Assembly (NCBI RefSeq): GCF_014646235.1
Contig: NZ_BMNB01000018.1
Coordinates: 59,925 to 123,924, forward strand
Direction of reading: 5' to 3'
Length of the DNA: 64,000 nt
From: Micromonospora sonchi
GTDB taxonomy: Bacteria > Actinomycetota > Actinomycetes > Mycobacteriales > Micromonosporaceae
Shown here: piece after piece, positions 1 to 7,700 of the stretch
Numbering within the stretch: the first letter of the stretch is position 1
How the letters are laid out: each line of letters begins with the position of its first letter
The notes under the pieces: generated by a model
What the model was told of the DNA's origin: nothing
What the model saw: the letters and a program-made list of their open reading frames with translations, nothing else
Database searches by the model: none
Program-made: the position numbers and the translations under genes

Positions 1-1085
1 CAGTCCTCGGTGGACTCGCCCTGGTTGCCGGTGCCCTCGGTGGGTTCGGCGGTCGGCTGGTTGGCGATCCCACCGGCGGCCCGCCGGTCCAGCACGCCCC
101 GGTTCAGGTGCAGTTCGAGCAGGTCGAACAGGATCTCGCGGACCCGGGTGTCGCCCGAGCGGATCGTCGTGCCGTCGGTGCGGGCGACCACCGCGTATGC
201 GAGGTAGTGGCCGCGTACCTGCCAGCCGACCCGGGCCGGTGCGGTGGCGATGACCTCGGTCTCGTCGCCCGCCGACAGCCCGCGGAATCGGCCCTGCCGC
301 TCGTCGAGGATCAGGCGGATCCGTTCCCGGGCCCGCTCGGCACTGGACCGGTCGGTCAGGTTGAACAGCCCTGCGGTGACCAGATACTCCTCGTCGGGTG
401 CGCGCAGCGTGGCCCGGACCACCTGGTTGCAGCCGAGCCGTACCAGCAGGTCGGCCAGCTCGCCGGTGGCGGCCACCGGGCAACTGCCGCTGGACTGGGT
501 GCGCCGCACCTCGTACTCCGCGCGGCTTTCGCCGACCGCGATGCTGTTGCCTGGAAAGACCTCACGAGCGGTGAGCGGCGCCTGGTCGGTGTCGCGGGAG
601 TCGAGGTCGCTCGCCGCGGTGCCCCGGGTGGTCTGCACGGTGGGGTCGGGGGCTGCCGCCGGGGCGTTCGGCTGCCGCCGGTCGAGCAGGGCGGCGGCGG
701 TGAGACCGAAGAGTGCGAGCAGCACCAGCACGGCGGCGCCACCGATCGCCACCTGCCAGCCGCGGCCGCCACCGGCGCGCGGCGGTGGCATGGCTGCGGC
801 CGGCGGCGGGGCGGCTGCGGCCGGCGGCGGGGCGGCCGGGGTTGGCTGAGGAGGCGACTGTGACGGCGGCGCGGATCGCGGTGCCGGCTGAGGAGGCGAC
901 GGCGGTGGCGGTGGCGCGGCCGAGGGCAGGATCAGCTGATTGGGGCGTGGCAGCGACGGCGCGGGGAAACGCGACGGGGATGGCCCGGCCGGGGGTGGCG
1001 GGCCGGTCTCGGGCGACTGCGCGACGGGCTCGTCCTCCCGGTGCGGGACGTGTGCGTCCTCATCGGATTCGTGCCGATAAACCAT
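1..1085 (-). CDS. Proline-rich single-pass membrane protein, C-terminus beyond window edge
   Basis: I do not recognise the family. Reading from ATG at 1085, the frame stays open to base 1 (361 codons) and its 3' end lies outside the window. Residues 1-110 are hydrophilic and very rich in Pro and Ala. They include an in-frame 21-nt tandem duplication (792-833) that encodes two copies of APPPAAA. Residues about 111-134 form one hydrophobic helix (WQVAIGGAAVLVLLALFG), followed by a soluble, presumably extracytoplasmic domain of more than 220 residues with two Cys. The topology suggests a cytoplasmic Pro-rich tail and an exported domain. It is transcribed divergently from the methyltransferase gene. 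The frame is supported by GC-rich third positions; the function is unknown. Confidence 0.75.
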   Translation of the reverse strand, partial: MVYRHESDEDAHVPHREDEPVAQSPETGPPPPAGPSPSRFPAPSLPRPNQLILPSAAPPPPPSPPQPAPRSAPPSQSPPQPTPAAPPPAAAAPPPAAAMPPPRAGGGRGWQVAIGGAAVLVLLALFGLTAAALLDRRQPNAPAAAPDPTVQTTRGTAASDLDSRDTDQAPLTAREVFPGNSIAVGESRAEYEVRRTQSSGSCPVAATGELADLLVRLGCNQVVRATLRAPDEEYLVTAGLFNLTDRSSAERARERIRLILDERQGRFRGLSAGDETEVIATAPARVGWQVRGHYLAYAVVARTDGTTIRSGDTRVREILFDLLELHLNRGVLDRRAAGGIANQPTAEPTEGTGNQGESTED

Positions 1086-1203
1086 GCCATCCAGAGTAGG
1101 GGTAATTGTCCCTTTAGTTGGTATTTTCGGGAAATCGTGGCGGATGGTCGATGCGTCGCCCGCGGGCGCCCGTGACGCCCGATGCTTCGGGCCCGATGCG
1201 AGA

Positions 1204-1818
1204 ATGGCCGGCGTGACCGGGGACCATTACTTCACCGCCGAACCCAGCACGCCCGCCCAACCGCGCGAGGTGCAGTTCACCGTCGCCGGTCGGGACTACG
1301 CCCTGGCCTCCTCGGCCGGGGTCTTCTCGGCGACCCGCCTCGACCCCGGCACCGCCGTGCTGCTGCGCAAGGCCGAGCTGCCGGGTCCCGCGACCACCGG
1401 CGCGCTGCTCGACCTCGGCTGCGGGTTCGGCCCGATCACCGGCGTGCTCGCGACCGTCGCGCCGGCGGCGACCGTCTGGGCGGTCGACGTCAACGAGCGG
1501 GCGCGGGAACTCACCGCGTCCAACGCGGCCCGGCTCGGCGTCGGCGACCAGGTGCGGGTGGCAGCACCCGACGAGGTACCCGCCGACCTCGAATTCGCAC
1601 AGCTCTGGTCCAACCCGCCGATCCGGGTCGGCAAGGACGAACTGCACCAGTTGCTGCGGCGCTGGCTGCCCCGGCTGGCTCCGGACGGGGTGGCCTGGCT
1701 GGTGGTGGCCCGCCACCTCGGCGGCGACTCGCTGCAACGGTGGCTCGTCGAGCAGGGCTGGCAGGTCGAACGGCATGCCAGCCAGAAGGGTTTCCGGGTG
1801 CTCCGCATTACGCGGTGA
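1204..1818 (+). CDS. Class I SAM-dependent methyltransferase, RsmC-like
   Basis: A 204-residue protein from ATG 1204. The open frame extends upstream to 1084, but that stretch does not look coding. The SAM-binding motif LDLGCGFG lies at residues 69-76, and an NPP motif (WSNPPI) typical of N6-adenine/N2-guanine methyltransferases lies about 60 residues later. The N-terminal part (HYFTAEPS, then VFSATRLDPGT) matches the small RsmC-like (MTS) methyltransferases that act on rRNA guanines. At about 200 residues it has only the catalytic half of E. coli RsmC, as is usual for actinobacterial members. The substrate (16S rRNA G1207 or another guanine) is inferred from the family. The ABC-F gene follows about 60 nt downstream on the same strand. 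Confidence 0.8.
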   Translation: MAGVTGDHYFTAEPSTPAQPREVQFTVAGRDYALASSAGVFSATRLDPGTAVLLRKAELPGPATTGALLDLGCGFGPITGVLATVAPAATVWAVDVNERARELTASNAARLGVGDQVRVAAPDEVPADLEFAQLWSNPPIRVGKDELHQLLRRWLPRLAPDGVAWLVVARHLGGDSLQRWLVEQGWQVERHASQKGFRVLRITR

Positions 1819-1875
1819 TCCGCTGGCGCGGGTAATTGGTTGGCGCGACCACCCGGCTGGCGGCAGGATGCCCGG

Positions 1876-3555
1876 GTGGGATACGTGGACGTGGCGGCGG
1901 TCGGGTACGTCCTGCCGGACGGGCGGGAACTCTTCGCCGACGTGTCGTTCCGGGTCGGCGAGGGCGCCAAGGTGGCGTTGGTCGGACCGAACGGCGCCGG
2001 CAAGACGACGCTGCTGCGGATGGTCGCCGATGACCTGCCGGTGCGCACCGGCGCGATCGCGCGCACCGGCGGGCTGGGCGTGATGCGCCAGTTCATCGGC
2101 ATGATCGGCGACGAGTCGACGCTGGCCGACCTGGCGCTCTCGCTGGCCCCGCCGGCGCTGCGCGACGCCGGTCGTCGGCTGGCCGAAACCGAGACGGCCA
2201 TGCGGGCGGCCGAGCTGCGCGGCAAGTACAGCACCGCCGCCGGCAAGACCCAACTGGCGTACGCGGACGCGCTGGCCGCCTGGGGAGAGTCCGGCGGGTA
2301 CGACGCCGAGGTGCTCTTCGACACCGTCGCCACCATCGTCCTCGACCTGCCCTGGGACACCGCCCGGCACCGCCCGGTCCGCACCCTCTCCGGCGGGCAG
2401 CAGAAGCGCTTCGCGCTCGAGCTGCTGCTGCGCGGCCTGGAGGAGGTGCTGCTGCTCGACGAGCCGGACAACTTCCTCGACGTGCCCGGCAAGCGCTGGC
2501 TGGAGGCGCGGCTGCGGGAGTCCGGCAAATCGGTGCTCTACGTCTCGCACGACCGGGAGCTGCTGGCGCAGACCGCCGACCGGGTGGTCGCGGTGGAAGG
2601 TGGCAGCGCCTGGGTGCATCCGGGCGGCTTCGCCAGTTGGCACGCGGCCCGGGTCTCCCGCCACGCCCGCCTCGACGAGAGACGCAAACGGTGGGACGAG
2701 GAACACGAGAAGCTGCGCGAGCTGATGCTGATGTACAAGCAGAAGGCCGCGTACAACGCCGCCATGGCCTCGCGCTACCAGGCTGCGCAGACCCGGTTGC
2801 GCAAGTTCGAGGAGGCCGGGCCGCCGCCCGTACCGCCGAAGGAGCAGGACATCCGGATGCGGCTGACCGGCGGGCGGACCGGCAAGCGCGCGCTGATCTG
2901 CGAGCAGCTCGAGCTCGACGGCCTGACCTACCCCTTCGACCTGGAGGTCTGGTACGGCGACCGGCTGGCGGTGCTCGGTGCCAACGGCACCGGCAAGTCG
3001 CACTTCCTGCGGCTGCTGGCCCGGGGCGGCACCGACCCCGACCCGGCTAACGGCCCGGTCGACGACGCGGTGGCGCTCGCGCCGGTGGCGCACGACGGGG
3101 TGGCCCGGCTCGGCGCGCGGGTCCGGCCAGGGCACTTCTCACAGACCCACGACCGGCCGGAGTTGATGGCGAAGACGCTGGTCGAGATCCTCTGGCGGGG
3201 TGATGAGCACCGGGCCGGCATGGACCGGCACGCGGCGATGGCCGCGCTGAGCCGGTACGAGCTGGCCGGGCAGGGCGACCAGCGCTTCGGCACCCTCTCC
3301 GGCGGGCAGCAGGCGCGTTTCCTGGTGCTGCTGCTGGAGCTGTCCGGGGCGACCCTGCTGCTGCTCGACGAACCGACCGACAACCTCGACCTGGCTTCGG
3401 CCGAGGCGCTGGAGGCCGGGCTGGCCGCGTTCTCCGGCACGGTGGTCGCGGTGACCCACGACCGCTGGTTCACCCGGACCTTCGACCGCTTCCTGCTCTT
3501 TCGCGGCGACGGCGAAGTGGTGGAGACGGACGAGCCGGTGTGGGACGTGGCGTGA
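1876..3555 (+). CDS. ABC-F family ATP-binding protein (two ATPase domains, no membrane part)
   Basis: A 559-residue cytoplasmic protein from GTG 1876 (VGYVDVAAVGY); an ATG at 1840 is also in frame. It carries two nucleotide-binding domains: Walker A GPNGAGKTT (about residue 36) with LSGGQ (about 172) and DEPDNFLD, then Walker A GANGTGKS (about 368) with LSGGQ (about 474) and DEPTDNLD. A charged, Arg/Lys/Glu-rich linker (about residues 260-330) separates the domains, as in ABC-F proteins. There are no transmembrane segments. ABC-F proteins act on the ribosome as translation factors or antibiotic-protection factors rather than as transporters. Which subgroup this one belongs to cannot be told by reading. 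It may be co-transcribed with the upstream methyltransferase. Confidence 0.88.
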   Translation: MGYVDVAAVGYVLPDGRELFADVSFRVGEGAKVALVGPNGAGKTTLLRMVADDLPVRTGAIARTGGLGVMRQFIGMIGDESTLADLALSLAPPALRDAGRRLAETETAMRAAELRGKYSTAAGKTQLAYADALAAWGESGGYDAEVLFDTVATIVLDLPWDTARHRPVRTLSGGQQKRFALELLLRGLEEVLLLDEPDNFLDVPGKRWLEARLRESGKSVLYVSHDRELLAQTADRVVAVEGGSAWVHPGGFASWHAARVSRHARLDERRKRWDEEHEKLRELMLMYKQKAAYNAAMASRYQAAQTRLRKFEEAGPPPVPPKEQDIRMRLTGGRTGKRALICEQLELDGLTYPFDLEVWYGDRLAVLGANGTGKSHFLRLLARGGTDPDPANGPVDDAVALAPVAHDGVARLGARVRPGHFSQTHDRPELMAKTLVEILWRGDEHRAGMDRHAAMAALSRYELAGQGDQRFGTLSGGQQARFLVLLLELSGATLLLLDEPTDNLDLASAEALEAGLAAFSGTVVAVTHDRWFTRTFDRFLLFRGDGEVVETDEPVWDVA

Positions 3556-3630
3556 TCGTCCGGCTTCCCGGCGTGCGGGCTGTGCCCGGCTCGGCGACCA
3601 TGTCCGGTCCGCCGGCATATGGTGGATCTC

Positions 3631-4590
3631 GTGAGTGAGATGACCTATCGCCGGCTGGGCGACTCCGGGCTCGTGGTGTCCGTGGTGGGGATCGGCTGCA
3701 ACAACTTCGGCCGCAAACTCGACCTCGACGGCACCCGCGCGGTGGTCGACGCAGCCCTCGACGTCGGGATCAACTTCTTCGACACCGCCGACATCTACGG
3801 CGAGCCGCACGGCGCGTCGGAGGCGCAGCTCGGCGCGGCCCTCAAGGGACGCCGGGACGACGTGGTGGTGGCGACCAAGTTCGGCATGTCGATGGGTGGC
3901 GACAACGGACGGGACTTCGGGGTACGCGGCTCGCGGCGATACATCGTCCGGGCGGTCGAGGCGTCGCTGCGCCGACTGGACACCGACCACATCGACCTGT
4001 ACCAGTTCCACGAGCCCGACCCGGGCACCCCGATCGACGAGACGCTGGCCGCCCTGGACGACCTGGTCCGCGCTGGCAAGGTGCGCTACCTGGGCAACTC
4101 CAACTTCGCCGGCTGGCAGATCGCCGACGCCGACTGGACGGCGAAGACCCGGGGGCTGACCCGCTTCGTCAGCGCGCAGAACCACTACAGCCTGCTCAAC
4201 CGGGACGCCGAGATCGAGGTGCTGCCCGCCTGCGAGCGGTTCGGCCTCGGCATGCTGCCGTTCTTCCCGCTGGCCAACGGCCTGCTCACCGGCAAGTACA
4301 AGCGCGGCGAGGCGCCGCCCGCGGGCAGCCGGCTCGCCGGCGGCGGCCGGTACGCCCAACGGCTCGCCGCAGCCGACTGGGACACCATCGAGGGCATCGA
4401 GGCGTACGCCGCCGAGCGGGACATCTCGATGCTGCACGTGGCGATCGGCGGGCTGGCCGCGCAGCCGGCGGTGACCTCGGTCATCGCCGGAGCCACCACG
4501 CCCGAGCAGGTACGCGCCAACGCGGCGGCCGGTTCCTGGCAGCCCGGCGACGCCGACCTCAAGGCGCTGCGCGCCGTCCTCGACCGCTGA
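3631..4590 (+). CDS. Aldo/keto reductase
   Basis: A 319-residue protein; GTG 3631 or ATG 3640 are both good starts, and ATG 3619 is in frame. It is an NADPH-dependent (beta/alpha)8 oxidoreductase. Catalytic tetrad landmarks are visible: Asp and Tyr in DTADIYGEPHG, Lys in VATKFG, and His in YQFHEPDP. The C-terminal half has the usual NPLxxGLLTGKY-like segment (FFPLANGLLTGKY) and the cofactor-loop region VIAGATTPEQV. The length is normal for the family. The physiological carbonyl substrate cannot be inferred. It lies 75 nt downstream of the ABC-F gene and is followed by a large inverted repeat that could end its transcript. Confidence 0.9.
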   Translation: MSEMTYRRLGDSGLVVSVVGIGCNNFGRKLDLDGTRAVVDAALDVGINFFDTADIYGEPHGASEAQLGAALKGRRDDVVVATKFGMSMGGDNGRDFGVRGSRRYIVRAVEASLRRLDTDHIDLYQFHEPDPGTPIDETLAALDDLVRAGKVRYLGNSNFAGWQIADADWTAKTRGLTRFVSAQNHYSLLNRDAEIEVLPACERFGLGMLPFFPLANGLLTGKYKRGEAPPAGSRLAGGGRYAQRLAAADWDTIEGIEAYAAERDISMLHVAIGGLAAQPAVTSVIAGATTPEQVRANAAAGSWQPGDADLKALRAVLDR

Positions 4591-4600
4591 ACCGAACCCA

Positions 4601-4699
4601 CCCCACCTCCGCGCCGATCTTGCACTTTTCGTCGCTGGTTCGCGCCTTATGTCCGATAGGCGGCGACGAAAAGTGCAAGATCGCGGATTGGAGGTGGGG
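4601..4699. repeat. Long composite inverted repeat between convergent genes
   Basis: Two nested pairs of perfect arms are visible. The 20-nt arms are 4616-4635 and 4663-4682 (right arm gcgacgaaaagtgcaagatc), around a 27-nt loop. The outer 10-nt arms are ccccacctcc (4601-4610) and ggaggtgggg (4690-4699). The element is less GC-rich than its surroundings and lies just after the aldo/keto reductase stop. It could be a transcription terminator for that gene or a dispersed palindromic repeat. No ORF lies inside it. Confidence 0.75.
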
Positions 4700-4713
4700 T
4701 GGGGCGGGGGGTG

Positions 4714-4745
4714 GGGCCCCGTCCGGTGGTGGCCGGACGGGGCCC
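4714..4745 (-). terminator. Strong hairpin 3' of the 1945-residue secreted protein gene
   Basis: A perfect 13-bp stem (arms 4714-4726 and 4733-4745, core ggggccccgtccgg) with a 6-nt loop begins 6 nt past the stop codon of the minus-strand giant gene. There is no U-tract, as is common for actinobacterial terminators. Confidence 0.65.
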
Positions 4746-4751
4746 GATCAG

Positions 4752-7700
4752 TTACAGGCGGCGGCCGGGAGCGAGCCGGGTGGGATCACCACCGAGCCGG
4801 CCGGTGCCGGCGACCGACGTGCCGTCGTTGGCCCGTACGCCCGCCTTGCTGGCCGTGCCACCGAGCCGGACGATCATCGCGTCCGCGTCCCGGATCAGCA
4901 CGTCCCGGATCTCCGCCTCGGCGACCAGCTTGGCGTCGCCGGCGAGGTCGCGGAACTTGACGAGTTCCTTGATCGCCTTGTCGTCCTTGCCCTTCGCCTC
5001 CTCCTTGCGGACCTTCTCGAGCTGGTTCGACAACTGCTTGTGCGCCTGGTTCGACAGCCGCCCGGTCGCCTTGAACCGGTCCAGCAGGTTCTGCATGTCC
5101 CGGAACGAGGTGGTGACGAAGAACCGGACGTTCACGGTGCTGGCGTTGCCGGCCTTGTCGGTCGCGGTCACCGTCAGCTCGTGCAGGCCCAGCTGCAGCT
5201 CGTACATCGCCTGGAGCGTGCCGCTGGCGTACGGCCGGCCGTTCAGCGTGCCGACCACCCCGGCGATGCCCGAGGTCGGGTCGACCGCCTGCCAGGACAC
5301 CCGGACGTCCTGGCTGTCGCCGTAGAGCTGGCCGTCGGCGATCCCGGAGACCAGCAGGGTCGGCTTCGTGCCGTCGATCCGCACCACCGCCGACTTCAGC
5401 GTCTCGGCGTTGCCCGCCTTGTCGGTGGCCCGGTAGAGCAACTCGTGGGCCCCGTCGCCGCTGATCTCGACCGGTTCGGTGTACGGCTGCCAGGCGCCGC
5501 CGTCCAGCGACCATTCCAGCAGCTTCACCCCGGCACCGGCGTCGGTCGAGGTGAGCACCACCGGAACCGTGCCGGCGTGCCAGCCCTCGTCGTTCGCCGG
5601 GGCGAACGCCGCGGTGCTGACCGGCGCGGTGGCGTCGATCTTGACGGTGACCTGCTTCGTCTCCTCCACGTTTCCGGCCTCGTCCACGGAGCGGAACCGC
5701 AGCACACGCTGGCCGTCCCCGGTCACCTGCACCGGCGCGGTGTAGGTGGTCCAGGCGGTGGCGTCATCGAGCTGGTACTCGGTGCGCGCCACCCCGCTGC
5801 CGCCATCGGGGTCGGTGGCGGAGAGCGTGACGGTCACCGGCCCGGTGTGCCACCCCTCGACCGGGGTGCCGGACACCTCGGCGGTGGTCACCGGGGCGGT
5901 GTCGTCACCCGTGCCGGGGGTGCTCAGCCGGAAGTAGTCGAACGACGCCGCCTTCGACGCGGTCTGGTTGCCGCTGAGGGTGAACAGGCCCACCTTCGGG
6001 TTCGCCCCCACGGCCGCGTTGGTCAGCTCGGTCAACGCCGTCCAGGTGGTGCCGTCCGCCGAGTACGACCCGGTGAAGGTGTCACCGTTGCGGGCCAGCC
6101 GCAGGTACCACTCCGCCGAGGTCAGGTTCTCCGCACCAGGCTGCGGATTCTGGATCGTCCCGCCGATCTCGCTGCGAAGCTCGATCCGCCGCGTCACCGG
6201 CTGGCCGGCCTGGTTGTCCACCACGTAGTCGAACTTCACGTAGTTGTCGTCGTCGCCATACACCATCAGACCGGCCTGCTGGTACTGCTCGTCCAGCAGA
6301 CTGCCGTCGATTTTGGTCTCCATCGTCCAGTCGCCGTTCGGGGCGTTCTGCAGGATGAAGTTCGTCGGCCCGGTGTTGTCGGTGCCGTAGATGTCGCCGT
6401 TGGGTACGTCGATGTGCAGCTTCCCGCCGCTGACCCGGTAGGCACTAGGGTCCTCGCGCAGGATCGCGTCCCACCGGCACTTGTCCAGCGCGTTGCCGGT
6501 GAACTCGTCCGACGGGTCGACCGGCCCAGCCGGAGCGTCCGGCGTCACCTGGAACCAGTCGAAGAGCGCGTTCACCACCGGCGCGGTGGTGCCGCCGTTG
6601 AGCGCGAACAGGCCGATCCGCGGGTTGGTGATCCCGGCCAGGGCGGCCGCCCGGCCGACCGGGGTGAAGTTCTGCCCGTCGGCGGAGTACGCCGCGGTCA
6701 GGTTCGTCCCGTCACTGATCAACCGCAGGTGGATGGTGTTCCCGGTGGGCGCGGCGGTGCTGTCTGCCGCATCGTTGCGCGGGGTGCCCGCGGTCTCCCG
6801 GATGAACTCGACCTTCCGGTTGCCACCGTAGAGCAGGTCGACCTTGGCGTAGTTGTCGTCGTCGCCGTAGATGATCAGGCCGGCCTGCTGGTAGTCGGCG
6901 GCGACCGGCACGGTGACCTTCGTGGTGGCCTGCCAGGCCCCGCTCGGCGCGGCCTGCAGCACCAGGTTGGTCGCGTCGTTGCGGGTGCCATACAGGTCGC
7001 CCACCCCGGTGGGCAGGCGCAGCGCGCCATCGGCGACCGAGTACGACTGGTCCTCCCGGACCACCGTCGTCCACCGGTCCCGGTTCAGCTCGGTGCCGTC
7101 GAACTCGTCCGAACGGGCACCGAAGCAGGACGTGTTCGGCGCGTCGACCTTCACCTGGGCGGTGGCGTACCCCTTCGCGCCGCGCTTGTCCGTCACGGTC
7201 AGGGTGGCGGTGAAGGTGCCCGGAGTGGTGTACGTGTGGGTGGCGTTCAAGGTGCTCGCCGTACCACCGTCACCGAAGTCCCAGGCGTACGTGAACGGGG
7301 TGTCGTCCTCGGCGTCGGTGGCCGTACCCGAGAAGGCGACCGAGACCGGCGCGATGCCGGCGGTCGGGGTCGCCGTCGCCGTCACCACCGGCGGTGCGTT
7401 CTCGGTGACGCCCTTGCCGAGGAAGTCCATCCAGTTGACGTTGAACAGGCTTCCGGTGGCCCCGCTCGGCGACTTCGCCACGAAGTAGAGCGAGCCCTTG
7501 GCGTCGGCGTTCGCCGGCACCTCGGCGGTGACGTCGGTGTAGGTCTGCCAGGCACCGGTGCCGGGCACGGCGACCGAGGTGACGAGCGGACCGTCAGCGG
7601 CGCCGGCGCGTACGTCGATCCGGCCGCCCGAGCCCGCCGAGGCGACCCGGAACCGGATGGCGTCGATACCGGTCAGGTCGGCCGGCTCGACCGACCACCA

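Noticed and set aside
1114..3135. Minus-strand open frame of over 670 codons across the methyltransferase and ABC-F genes
   Set aside because: The sense strand encodes two recognisable families; the antisense product is low-complexity and spans two genes.
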